Positions 16,263 to 25,117 of a DNA stretch of 64,000 nt are shown piece after piece; the stretch's first letter is position 1, and each line of letters begins with the position of its first letter. This DNA is from JAABQG01 sp963726365 (GTDB lineage Bacteria > Pseudomonadota > Gammaproteobacteria > Burkholderiales > Burkholderiaceae_C). The stretch is taken from the NCBI GenBank assembly GCA_963726365.1, contig CAVSCI010000026.1, positions 1 to 64,000 of the forward strand, given 5' to 3'. The notes under the pieces are model-generated. The model did not search any database. It saw only the letters and a list, made by a program, of their open reading frames with translations, and was not told the DNA's origin. Made by a program: the position numbers and the translations under genes.

Positions 16263-18097
16263 TCAACCTGGCGTCGCGGGCAGTTCGCAATGCAGCGTTG
16301 CGCCCCGGTCCGCATTGTTGGTCGCCCACAGCCGCCCGCCATGGGATTCCACGATCGACCGGCAGATGGCCAGACCCAGACCCAGGCCCTGCGCTTTGGT
16401 GGTCACGAACGGCTCGAACATCCGGTCAAGGTCCGCCAGGGGAATGCCTGCGCCCTGATCCGCCACGGACACCTCGACGCGTCCCTGCGCGGTCCTTCGC
16501 GTGCGAACGGTCAAGCGGCGGTCCGTTTCCTGGCCGTCCATGGCATCGCATCCGTTCATCAGGAAGTTCAGCAGCACCTGCTGCAGCTGGTTGCGGTCGC
16601 CCTCAACGGCCGGCAGCGCCTCGGCAAGGTCGGCATGAACCTTGACATGGCGGTTCAGCAGGTCACTGCGCATCAGGCGCAACGATTCCTCGACCACGCC
16701 ATTGAGGTCGAGCGGAAGGCGCTGGGAATCTTCCTTTTTGAGCATCGATCGAAGCCGCTGAATCACGGCTCCGGCGCGATGGTCGCTCTTGACGATGTCG
16801 GCCAGGATCTCCGCGAGCTTGTCGGTGCGGGGCGGGCTCTGTGCAAGAAAGCGCTGCGCCGCCTGCGCATTGCTCAGAATCGCCGCCAGCGGCTGGTTGA
16901 GTTCATGGGCGAGCGATCCGGACAACTCGCCCAGCATGGCGACCCTTGAGAGGTGCGCGAGCTCGTCGCGCTGGCGGGCCGTCGGCCTTTTCAAGGCGCC
17001 TGCGCTCGGTGATGTCGACCACCGACGCCAGAATGAACAATCCCTTCTCCGTCGGCATCGGACTGAGCATCACTTCCACCGGAAATTCGTCGCCGTCCTT
17101 GCGGCATGCGAACAGCTCGCGCGCCTAGCCCATCGCCCGCGTCTGCGGGTCTGCGGCCCATGCGCCCCGCAGGGAACCGTGCGGGCCGCGAAAGCGTTCC
17201 GGAATCAGCATGTCGACGGGTCTGGCGACGAGTTCCGAACGCGGATAGCCGAACACGGCTTCCGCCTGCGCATTCGCCAGCCTGATCAGGCCCTTGTCGT
17301 CGACCACGAGAATCGCGCTCGGTACCGCTTCGACGACCGCCCGGAAGCGCTGCTCGCTGGCGCGCAATTGGGTCGCGAGTTGCGCTGCGGCGATCATGTC
17401 CCAGCCAAGCTCGTAGCCCATGGCGACAACAATGATGAAAACGCCCGGCATGACGATCGTCGGTGCATGGACCATCCCGAGCGTGATCAAGGCTGCGAAA
17501 CCCGCGACGGCGGCAACGCAGACCACGAGGCTGCCACCGATCACAGCCGCGCGGCGACGCGCATCGGGACCGCCTCGACGCCAGAGCGTGACGGCGGCAT
17601 CGACGACGAACGCGACCAGGAGCAGATTGCCGAACTGCGGCACGATCGCCCAGGGATTGGCGACGCCGACCGGCCCCGAAACGACGGCGCCGCCCCAGAA
17701 CGTTACCTGGTCCATCGAGGAGACCTCGCGAGAAGTTGATGTTCACGCCGGTCACGAAGTTCAGTGCCAGTCCGGCCAGTCGGAAACCGGAGGCCGCCCA
17801 GGCGAGCCAGGGCCGTCCGACGCCGAAATAGAAATGCACGAACCAGATCATGGACAGCACATACATGGCGAGCGGTACATGGGCCCATCGCAGCGTGGTG
17901 GCGTAGCCTGCAGGCGACTGCGAGTGCATCATCGCCAGCTCGAAGGCACCGAAGACCGTCGCCGAAACCGCCAGCACGAAAAACAGCAGATGCGCGTAGT
18001 GTGATTTCTGCTTGAACCAGACGAAGAGATGGATGGCGCCGAGCGTCATGCTCGCCGCGGACATGCCGATCCATCCGATTTCCACCCAGTTCATCAT
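16263..18097 (-). CDS. Membrane-anchored PAS sensor histidine kinase (frame-disrupted)
   Basis: About 611 codons. The N-terminal third carries several membrane helices (WIGMSAASMTLGAIHLFVWF, LLFFVLAVSATVFGAFELAM, FIIVVAMGYELGWDMIAAAQ). A PAS domain follows (FRAVVEAVPSAILVVDDKGL, then ANAQAEAVFGYPRSEL), then a HisKA/HATPase module: H-box LAHELNQPLAAILSNAQ, N-box LNFLMNGCDAM, G1 DQGAGIP, G2 LGLGLAI. The extra base near 17727, a TAG at 17125-17127 inside the PAS C-terminal part (Met-Gly-stop-Ala-Arg-Glu-Leu-Phe) and a shift near 16990 interrupt it. All domains survive in order, so errors or very recent decay are both possible. The kinase half resembles FixL/DctB-type enzymes. The start is one of two tandem ATGs at 18097/18094. 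Confidence 0.8.
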
Positions 18098-18307
18098 GCG
18101 GCCATGATAGGCGTTGGCGTCACCCCCGGTGGGTTGAACGCGCCGACTGGCAACATGAGGCGGTGCGCCCACGGCCAGGCACGGGCTGCCACGCCTGGAC
18201 TGCCTCAGTCCGGGCCCGCCGCTACCCTGCGGAATGACGATGCGAATGGGCTCTGCGGGACTTGCCGGGGGCGGGCAGACCTCGACCGCAGGGCTGACTG
18301 GCGGCCG

Positions 18308-18880
18308 TCAGCGAATGTCCTCGATCGCGTGCCGTTTGTCCGGCACCTGGGGCGTGATCAGCGCATAGCCCCGGTTCTGCCAGTGCACCAGCTCGGTCAT
18401 GGCCGACGGGGTGATTTCGATGAAGGGCTGCATGTCGGCGTCCGTGTAGCCATAGTCCTGCATCGCCAGGCCGCAGACCTTGAACTTCACGCCATGCGCC
18501 GCGTAGTAGCGCATGCGCTGCACGACCTCTTCGTACTTCGCCTCGTTCTTGCGCGCCACGGTGACGAGCTCGGTGCCGTGCAGCAGCACGATGATGCTCA
18601 TGTCCTCGGCAAACAGGCTGTAAGGCGCCTCGGTCAGCGGATTGACCAGCGAGCGCAGCCAGTACAGCGCAGCGCCCATCTTGGCCGGGTGGTCGAGGTA
18701 CACGTCGACGATGGCCTTGGGGTTCGCATACGGTGTCTGCACCCGGGTGGCCTGGGCCCGCACCGGCTGAACGAATGCGGGGGCAAGCATCAGGAGCAGC
18801 AGGAGCACCCGAAGCCAGGCATTCGCTCCGAAAGCCAGGCGCGCCATCGTGCCAGTCTGCAAGCCTTTGAAACCATTCAT
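18308..18880 (-). CDS. Exported DsrE/DsrF-like family protein
   Basis: A 190-residue protein with an N-terminal signal (LRVLLLLLMLAPAFVQPVRA) followed by a DsrE-like alpha/beta domain: AIVDVYLDHPAKMGAALYWL, then SIIVLLHGTELVTVARKN, a Tyr-rich segment, and VKFKVCGLAMQDYGY with the single conserved Cys near the position used in the family. Members handle sulfur species or are of unknown role, and the exported subset is poorly studied. The ATG at 18880 has a GGAGG 6 bases upstream. It is divergent from the FAD oxidoreductase, with only 55 bases between the starts. Confidence 0.7.
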   Translation of the reverse strand: MNGFKGLQTGTMARLAFGANAWLRVLLLLLMLAPAFVQPVRAQATRVQTPYANPKAIVDVYLDHPAKMGAALYWLRSLVNPLTEAPYSLFAEDMSIIVLLHGTELVTVARKNEAKYEEVVQRMRYYAAHGVKFKVCGLAMQDYGYTDADMQPFIEITPSAMTELVHWQNRGYALITPQVPDKRHAIEDIR

Positions 18881-18935
18881 GGAAAGCCTCCGTTCAGTGG
18901 AAGTCCCAGTGTAGGGCCGTGTGAAAATGGTCGCC

Positions 18936-20075
18936 ATGCAGGAATACGACATTGCCATCTTCGGCGCCGGCATTGCCGGGGCATCGCTCGCATGGCGCCT
19001 CGCCGGTCAGCGCAGCGTGCTGCTGATCGAGCGCGAAAGCCAGCCCGGCACGCATTCGACGGGGCGCTCGGCCGCGATGTTCATGGAAAGCTACGGGCCG
19101 CCCGCGGTGCGCGCGCTGACCCGCGCCAGCCGTGCCTTCTACGAAAACCCGCCGGCCGCCTTCACCGACGTACCGTTGCTGCATCCGCGCGGAGCGCTCT
19201 ATCTGGCCACGTTGGGCCAAGAGCTCCAAATGGCGCGCACACGCGCTGAACTGGCGGCCACCTGCCCGGACCTCGAAACGCTGGACGCGACAGCCACGCA
19301 CGCGCGGGTGCCCTGCCTGCGACCCGAGCTGATTCACGGTGCGCTCTACGACCCCGGTGCGCAGGACATCGACGTCCATGCCCTGCTTCAGGGCTTCCTG
19401 CGCGGATTCCGCAAGGCCGGTGAAACCGGTGGCGGCACGCTGCGCACGGGCGCCGCCCTCACCCGGGCCCGCCACGACGGCCAGCGCTGGACGCTGGAAT
19501 TTGCGGATGGCACGGCCGTGCGGGCAGGCACGGTCGTCAACGCGGCCGGTGCCTGGGCCGACGAACTCGCGGCGCTGTTCGGCGCTGCCCCCATAGGGCT
19601 GGTGCCGCACCGGCGCAGCGCGTTCACGTTCAGGGCGCCCGAGGGCGTGGACGCCTCCGGCTGGCCGGCCGTGGTGGGCGTGGACGAGAGCTGGTACTTC
19701 AAGCCCGACGCCGGGCAACTGCTGGGCTCACCTGCCAACGCCGACCCCACGGTGCCGCACGATGTGGTGCCCGAGGAACTGGACATTGCGCTGGGCATTC
19801 ACCGCATCGAATCGGTGAGCACGATGACCATCCGCCGCCCGACCAGCACCTGGGCTGGACTGCGCTCGTTCGTCCCCGACGGGGAAATGGTAATTGGCTT
19901 CGACGACATCTGCCCCGGCTTTTTCTGGCTCGCGGCCCAGGGCGGCTACGGCATCCAGAGCGCGGCTGGGGCCAGTGCGCTGGCCGATGCGCTGCTGCGC
20001 GATACCCCGTTGCCCGAGGCACTGCGCCGGCACGGCGTGGACCCGGCTACGGTGTCACCCCGGCGCGTGCGCTAA
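18936..20075 (+). CDS. FAD-dependent oxidoreductase, DAO family
   Basis: A 379-residue flavoprotein. The N-terminal dinucleotide-binding motif is IFGAGIAGASLAWRLAG, followed by LLIERESQPGTHSTGRSAA. The substrate domain includes VVNAAGAWADELAALFG, and the C-terminal FAD contact is GFFWLAAQGGYGIQSAAG. The layout matches D-amino-acid oxidase/glycine oxidase relatives (DAO fold) that oxidise amino or imino acids with FAD. The precise substrate is not readable, and D-arginine dehydrogenase-like enzymes are also close in layout. Starts at 18921 (GTG), 18927 and 18936 (both ATG) are in frame. The last begins the fold most directly, although no strong ribosome site precedes any of them. Confidence 0.8.
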   Translation: MQEYDIAIFGAGIAGASLAWRLAGQRSVLLIERESQPGTHSTGRSAAMFMESYGPPAVRALTRASRAFYENPPAAFTDVPLLHPRGALYLATLGQELQMARTRAELAATCPDLETLDATATHARVPCLRPELIHGALYDPGAQDIDVHALLQGFLRGFRKAGETGGGTLRTGAALTRARHDGQRWTLEFADGTAVRAGTVVNAAGAWADELAALFGAAPIGLVPHRRSAFTFRAPEGVDASGWPAVVGVDESWYFKPDAGQLLGSPANADPTVPHDVVPEELDIALGIHRIESVSTMTIRRPTSTWAGLRSFVPDGEMVIGFDDICPGFFWLAAQGGYGIQSAAGASALADALLRDTPLPEALRRHGVDPATVSPRRVR

Positions 20076-20101
20076 AGGTATCTGCAAGGCGGCAAGCAGA
20101 C

Positions 20102-20728
20102 TCAGACGCCGGCCAGCGAACGCAGGCCGCCAGGATCGACCAGATTGACGACCCGCCCTGAGCCGCTGATCAGGCTCTGTTCACGCAGGTGGCGCAGCAC
20201 GCGCGAAAGTGTCTCGGGCGCGATGCCCAGTTGCGCCGCAATCAGGCGTTTGCGCTGGCGCAGCATGACGGACAGCGAACCGGCCTCACCGGCCGGCTCG
20301 GCATGACGCAGCAGCCATTCGGCGCAACGCGCTTCCGCATCCTTGGCCAGGCGACTCACCGCCAGTTCGGTCTGCTGGCGATGGGCTTGCGCCACGTCGT
20401 GCAGCACGGCCAACGCGGCCTTGGGCAGGGCGTTGAGGCTGGCCTGGAAGGTGGAAAGCGGCACGCGGCGCAAGGTGACGGCGGTTTCCGCCACGCCATC
20501 CACCGCGCTGGGCAGGCCCAACACGGCGGCCGTGGCTTCAAGCCAGAACGGGCCTTCGACCACGCCCAGCTGGTGGGCCAGGACGTCAGCCTCCATCAGA
20601 CCCAAGGCCACACGGCCCGAATCCACGTGCAGGACTTCATCCATGGCCACCGATCGCCACAGCAGCGGCGTTCCCGGCGCAAGGGTCTCGACTTCGGAAG
20701 AAATATCGAATGAGTTGAACGGCAACAT
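20102..20728 (-). CDS. Crp/Fnr-family transcriptional regulator (FNR-type DNA specificity)
   Basis: A 208-residue regulator with an N-terminal cyclic-nucleotide-binding-like beta domain and a C-terminal winged helix (MLRQRKRLIAAQLGIAPETL, SRVLRHLREQSLI). The recognition helix contains Glu-Thr-Leu-Ser-Arg, the E-xx-S-R set that gives FNR and DNR proteins their TTGAT specificity. Only one Cys is present, so it does not bind an Fe-S cluster like FNR; a DNR-like haem or other ligand sensor is possible. An FNR-like site lies 38-52 bases upstream of the chosen ATG at 20728, which makes the longer start at 20767 unlikely and suggests self-regulation. Confidence 0.8.
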   Translation of the reverse strand: MLPFNSFDISSEVETLAPGTPLLWRSVAMDEVLHVDSGRVALGLMEADVLAHQLGVVEGPFWLEATAAVLGLPSAVDGVAETAVTLRRVPLSTFQASLNALPKAALAVLHDVAQAHRQQTELAVSRLAKDAEARCAEWLLRHAEPAGEAGSLSVMLRQRKRLIAAQLGIAPETLSRVLRHLREQSLISGSGRVVNLVDPGGLRSLAGV

Positions 20729-20766
20729 AATGGGACCCACTGTGCCGCGCAAAACAGCGCCCGGCA

Positions 20767-20780
20767 TTGACCGAGATCAA
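20767..20780. promoter_or_regulatory. FNR/DNR-like box upstream of Crp/Fnr gene
   Basis: TTGAC-CGAG-ATCAA matches nine of the ten defined positions of the FNR/DNR consensus TTGAT-N4-ATCAA. It lies just upstream of a regulator whose recognition helix carries the matching Glu/Ser/Arg set. Confidence 0.55.
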
Positions 20781-20799
20781 ACTGCGGACATCTCAGGCC

Positions 20800-22185
20800 C
20801 TACAAAACCAGAATCGCCCGGAAATCATTGACATTGGTGTGCGTCGGGCCCGTGACCAGCAGGTCGCCGAGCGCGCTGAAATAGCCATAGGCGTCGTTTC
20901 GGTCCAGAAAGCTGTCGATCTTGAGCCCCGCCGTCCCGGCCCGCGCCAGCGTGTCAGGGGTGACCAAAGCGCCCGCGTTGTCTTCCACCCCGTCGATGCC
21001 GTCGGTATCGGCGGCCAGCGCCCAGACACCCGGCTGACCCTGCAAGGCCTGCGCCAGACCCAGACAGAACTCGCCGGCCCTCCCGCCCCGGCCGGGGCGG
21101 GATTCAATGGACTCGCCCCGGCCGCACGGCGTGCCCTGCGCCGGCTTGCGGATCGTCACGGTGGTTTCACCGCCGCTGAGAATGACGCAGGGCCGCTGGA
21201 AGGCGCCGGTCCCGCGCGCAGCGGCCCGGGCCAAGGCAGCGTGCACCTTGCCGACCTCGCGGGATTCGCCCTCGATCTCGTCGCTCAGGATGTAGGCTGT
21301 CAACCCGGCCGCGCGGGCCGCAGCGGCTGCGGCCTCCAGCGATTGCTGCGGGGTGGCGATCAGATGGATTTCATGGCCCGCAAAGGCCGCGTCACCCGGT
21401 TTCGGGGTCTCCAGTGCATCGCTGGCCAGCTGCGCTTCAACGCCCTGAGGAATGTCGATGGCGTAGCGCCTCAGGATGGCCAGCGCATCGGCGCAGGTGC
21501 TTGCGTCCGCCACGGTCGGGCCGCTGGCGATGACGGAGGGGTCGTCGCCGGGCACATCGCTGATGGTCAACGTCACCACGCGCGCCGGGGCGCACGCCGC
21601 CGCCAGTCGCCCGCCCTTGATGCGCGAAAGGTGTTTTCTCACGCAGTTCATTTCGACGATGCTGGCGCCCGAGTTGAGCAGGGCCTGGTTGATGCGCTGC
21701 TTGTCGCTCAGCGTCAGCCCGTCGGCCGGCAAAGTCAGCAAGGCCGAGCCCCCGCCCGAGATCAGGCACAGCACCAGATCGTCCTTGTTCAACCCTTGCG
21801 TCAACGCCAGGATGCGCTGCGCCGCGGCCAGCCCGGCGGCATCGGGCACCGGGTGGGCGGCCTCCACCACCTCGATGCGCTGCGCCAGACCGGCCGGCCG
21901 GGGCGGCGTGTGCCCATAGCGCGTGACGACCAGGCCCGACAGCGGCGCATCGACCGGCCACAAGGCCTCCACCGCCTGCGCCATCGCCCCGCCGGCCTTG
22001 CCTGCGCCGAGCACCAGGGTTCTGCCGCCGCTTTCCCGGCTGGGCGGGCTGGGCAGGAATGCCGCGGTGGTGTGCAGTGGCAATGCACGCTGCACGGCCG
22101 CCTGAAACAGCGCTTCAAGAAACTGACGGGGATGAGCTACCGGCTTGCGCTCACTGACCGGCCGGCTTGAACATGAGTGGGGCAT
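20800..22185 (-). CDS. ttuD: Glycerate 2-kinase / hydroxypyruvate reductase family (MOFRL)
   Basis: A 461-residue cytoplasmic enzyme. The N-terminal DUF4147 domain contains LVLGAGKAGGAMAQAVEALW, VVTRYGHT, and the phosphate-loop-like LCLISGGGSALLTLPA, NSGASIVEMNCVRKHLSRIK and TLTISDVPGDDPSVIASGPT. The C-terminal MOFRL domain has ILSGGETTVTIR and WALAADTDGIDGVEDNAGAL. These enzymes phosphorylate D-glycerate to 2-phosphoglycerate; in tartrate-utilising bacteria the gene is named ttuD and was first called hydroxypyruvate reductase. Length and motifs are full. The start at 22185 is reasonable but the first 15 residues are not conserved. It lies upstream of the Crp/Fnr gene on the same strand, separated by 71 bases that hold the FNR-like box. 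Confidence 0.85.
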   Translation of the reverse strand: MPHSCSSRPVSERKPVAHPRQFLEALFQAAVQRALPLHTTAAFLPSPPSRESGGRTLVLGAGKAGGAMAQAVEALWPVDAPLSGLVVTRYGHTPPRPAGLAQRIEVVEAAHPVPDAAGLAAAQRILALTQGLNKDDLVLCLISGGGSALLTLPADGLTLSDKQRINQALLNSGASIVEMNCVRKHLSRIKGGRLAAACAPARVVTLTISDVPGDDPSVIASGPTVADASTCADALAILRRYAIDIPQGVEAQLASDALETPKPGDAAFAGHEIHLIATPQQSLEAAAAAARAAGLTAYILSDEIEGESREVGKVHAALARAAARGTGAFQRPCVILSGGETTVTIRKPAQGTPCGRGESIESRPGRGGRAGEFCLGLAQALQGQPGVWALAADTDGIDGVEDNAGALVTPDTLARAGTAGLKIDSFLDRNDAYGYFSALGDLLVTGPTHTNVNDFRAILVL

Positions 22186-22382
22186 GGATCGAATCCTGGG
22201 GCGGGTGGCAGCCATTGTGACGGCTGGCACGGCTTCAGGTCTCAACCTGGAACTTCACGCTGCACCCCGGCGCCGCCCCACAACTGGGCCTTCACACTGA
22301 ATTTCGAGGCATTTTGCTACTATCCCAGCGTCGAATGGCGACAACTTGCTATTCTTTTTGATCATTTTTCACACCCCATCCC

Positions 22383-23818
22383 ATGCCGACCCTGTTGATC
22401 CGCAATGCCCGCTGCGTGGCCACCTTCGACGACGACCGGCGCGAATGGGCCGATGCGTCGGTCTTCATCCGCGACCACCGGATCGAGGCCATCGGCCCTG
22501 CCGCCGAACTGCCGCAGACCGCCGACGAGGTGATCGACGCGCGCGGCCATCTGGTGATGCCGGGCCTGGTGAACACGCACCACCATATGTATCAATCGCT
22601 CACACGGGCGATTCCGGCCGTGCAGGACGCCGAGCTGTTCGGCTGGCTGCGCGGCCTGTACCCGATCTGGGCCGGCCTGACGCCGGAGATGGTGCAGGTC
22701 AGCACCCAGGTGGCCATGGCCGAATTGCTGCTGTCGGGCTGCACCACCAGCAGCGACCACCTCTACATCTACCCCAACGGCGTGCGGCTGGACGACAGCA
22801 TCGAGGCCGCGCAGCAGATCGGCATGCGCTTCGTGGCCACGCGCGGCAGCATGAGCGTGGGCCAGAGTGCCGGCGGCCTGCCGCCGGACCGCGTGGTCGA
22901 GAACGAAGACGCCATCCTGAAGGACACGCAGCGGCTGATCGAGACCTGGCACGACGCCCGCCACGGCGCCATGGTCAACGTGGCGGTGGCGCCCTGCTCG
23001 CCGTTTTCAGCGTCAGCCGCGACCTGATGCGCGAATCCGCCAGCCTGGCGCGCAGCTTCAAGGGCCAGGGCGTGCGCCTGCACACCCACCTGGCCGAGAA
23101 CGACCACGACATCGCCTACAGCCGCGAGAAGTTCAACTGCACGCCCACCGAATACGCGCAGGACCTGGGCTGGCTGGGCTCCGACGTGTGGCATGCCCAC
23201 TGCGTGAAGCTCGACGAAGCCGGCATCAGCCTGTTTGCCGCCAGCCGCACCGGCGTGGCGCACTGCCCGTGCAGCAACATGCGCCTGGCCAGCGGCATCG
23301 CACCCGTGCGCCGCATGCTGGACGCGGGCGTGCCGGTGGGCCTGGGCGTGGACGGCAGCGCCAGCAACGACGCGGCCCACATGGTCAACGAGGCGCGCCA
23401 GGCCCTGCTGCTGGCGCGCGTGGGCCGTGCCTTGCAGCCGCCGGAGGTCCGCACCGGTTCTGACGGCAGCCGCCGCACGTTCTTCGGCTGCGACCTCGGC
23501 CCGGCGGAGATGACCGTGCGCGACGCGCTGACGTTGGCCACACGGGGTGGTGCGCAGGTGCTGGGCCGCAGTGACATCGGCCACCTGGCGCCGGGCCTGT
23601 GCGCCGACCTGGCGCTGTTCGACCTTCGCACCCTGGCCTTTGCGGGCGGCGCGGTGCACGACGCTGTCGGCGCGCTGCTGCTGTGCGCCAGCCCGCAGGC
23701 GGCTTACACCGTCGTCAACGGCCGCGTGGTGGTGCGCGAGGGGCGCCTGGCCACGATGGAACTGGAGCCGCTGGTGGAGCGGCACAATCGTCTGGCGATC
23801 GCGCTGGCGAACGGCTGA
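22383..23818 (+). CDS. Amidohydrolase, 8-oxoguanine deaminase-like (one frameshift)
   Basis: A metal-dependent deaminase of about 478 codons. Metal ligands are visible: NTHHHMYQSL near residue 65, LHTHLAEN, WHAHCVKLDE and the Asp in GLGVDGSASNDAAHM, with the CPCSNMRLASG loop between. This set fits the 8-oxoguanine deaminase / hydroxydechloroatrazine hydrolase branch of the guanine deaminase superfamily, which removes an amino group from purine- or triazine-like rings. The frame breaks in TTTT near 23006: the first frame ends after VAVAPCSPFS, and VSRDLMRESASLARSF continues in the other. A homopolymer miscall is likely. The substrate assignment is uncertain. The gene is divergent from the glycerate kinase gene. 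Confidence 0.8.
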
Positions 23819-23866
23819 CGCCCGGACTGCCTGATCGACTGCCCGGCCCTGCGCCTTGCCTGGCCT

Positions 23867-24778
23867 TCAGCTTGCCGACGCCTTTCGCGGGGCATCGCCA
23901 AAAAATTCAACCAGGAACTCCACCATCGCCCGCACCTTGGGGGACAGATTGCGCCCGCTCGGGTAGGTGGCAAACAGGGGCACCGGTTCAACGTGATGCC
24001 AGTCGGCGAGGATGGGAACCAGCAGCCCGTTTCGAATGGCATCGCCGACGATGACGTCCGTCAGGCGCGTGATGCCGACACCGGCGACCGCCAGTTGCAG
24101 GACCGCCTCGGCGTTGTTCGCCACTACATTGCCGCTCACCAGAACGACCCGAATGCCGTCGTCCGTGTCGAACGGCCAGCGCCGCAGGGCCGGCAGGCCG
24201 GTGATCCAGAGACAGTTGTGTTGCTGCAGGTCATCGGGTGTGCGCGGCGTCCCGTAGCGCCGCAGGTAGGCCGGTGCTGCGCAGATCACGCGCTCCAGCG
24301 TGCAGATACGCCGCGCCACCATCGACGAATCGTCCAGCGGACCGGTTCGGATTGCCAGGTCGACGCCCTCTTCCAGGCTGCTCTGTGGCTGATCGCTGAT
24401 GGTGAGGTCGATCTCGACGTCCGGGTGCATTTCCAGGAAGCGCGGAATCGCGCGCGCCAGCTGGTGCAGGCCGAAGGTGGACCCGCAGCTCAGGCGCAGA
24501 ATCCCGCGCGGGCTGGCGCCCGCCTGGGCCACCTCCGCCTCGGCCTCGTCCATGGCCGCCAGGATCGATCGGGACCGCGAAAAGAAGGCCTCTCCTTCGG
24601 CGGTCAATTGCAGCCGGCGCGTGGTGCGGTGCAGCAACCGGGCACCCAGACGGTCTTCCAGGCGAGTGACGAGCTTGGACAAGGCGGACGGTGTCAACCC
24701 CAGCCCTCGTGCGGCGGCGGTAAAGCCCCCCGTCTCCACGGCGCGGACAAAAGCAGTCATCTCGGCAGCGCGATCCAT
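23867..24778 (-). CDS. LysR-family transcriptional regulator
   Basis: A 303-residue LysR regulator. The helix-turn-helix is in residues 1-60 (MTAFVRAVETGGFTAAARGL, TPSALSKLVTRLEDRLGARL, LHRTTRRLQLTAEGEAF). The effector domain starts around residue 90 (GILRLSCGSTFGLHQLARAI) and includes LAIRTGPLDDSSMVARRI, typical of the large group resembling DsdC/AaeR-like proteins that control nearby metabolic genes. It is divergent from the small ORF and DcuB transporter genes across a 120-base AT-rich gap, so it may control C4-dicarboxylate uptake. The effector is unknown. Confidence 0.85.
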   Translation of the reverse strand: MDRAAEMTAFVRAVETGGFTAAARGLGLTPSALSKLVTRLEDRLGARLLHRTTRRLQLTAEGEAFFSRSRSILAAMDEAEAEVAQAGASPRGILRLSCGSTFGLHQLARAIPRFLEMHPDVEIDLTISDQPQSSLEEGVDLAIRTGPLDDSSMVARRICTLERVICAAPAYLRRYGTPRTPDDLQQHNCLWITGLPALRRWPFDTDDGIRVVLVSGNVVANNAEAVLQLAVAGVGITRLTDVIVGDAIRNGLLVPILADWHHVEPVPLFATYPSGRNLSPKVRAMVEFLVEFFGDAPRKASAS

Positions 24779-24898
24779 GCGCCGATTATGGACAGAAATT
24801 CATCAATGTTGTTCCATTTATCACGATTGTTGCGCCATTCAATTGCAATTAAAGTTCATGCAGTGAAATACATCACCGCGATACTGAAGGAGAAAACA
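24779..24898. promoter_or_regulatory. Divergent promoter region, lysR / dcuB operon
   Basis: A 120-base AT-rich gap in GC-rich DNA separates the LysR gene from the small ORF and DcuB gene. TTGCAA at 24843-24848 is followed 17 bases later by a poor -10-like AAATAC. CAATTGCAATT gives a short palindrome. It is a likely LysR binding region, but I cannot define the sites. Confidence 0.4.
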
Positions 24899-25117
24899 AT
24901 GAAATGCACGACCACCGCCGAACTCGCCCAGCAGGACTATGATTCGCAAGCTTCGGAAATAAGATACGCAGAGAGCCTCACGGCGACCGAGATTCCCGCA
25001 CTCGCGCCAAAGATCAGCGCCGCGGTGCTGTCGGGACTCACCGTCGCCAGCGAGGCCTTGCGCCCCCTGTTCAGCTGGAACCCCCAGCGCCGATCGTCGA
25101 ATGACGAGGAGTCATGA
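24899..25117 (+). CDS. Small hypothetical protein upstream of DcuB transporter
   Basis: A 72-residue protein (MKCTTTAELAQQDYDSQASE at the start, then ALAPKISAAVLSGLTVASEA, ending in RRSSNDEES). It has one moderately hydrophobic stretch in the middle that could be a short membrane or amphipathic helix. An AAGGAG lies 7 bases before the ATG. Its TGA overlaps the start of the transporter gene (ATGATG at 25114-25119), which strongly supports translation and coupling. I do not recognise a family. It could be a leader or accessory subunit of the transporter. Confidence 0.55.
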   Translation: MKCTTTAELAQQDYDSQASEIRYAESLTATEIPALAPKISAAVLSGLTVASEALRPLFSWNPQRRSSNDEES

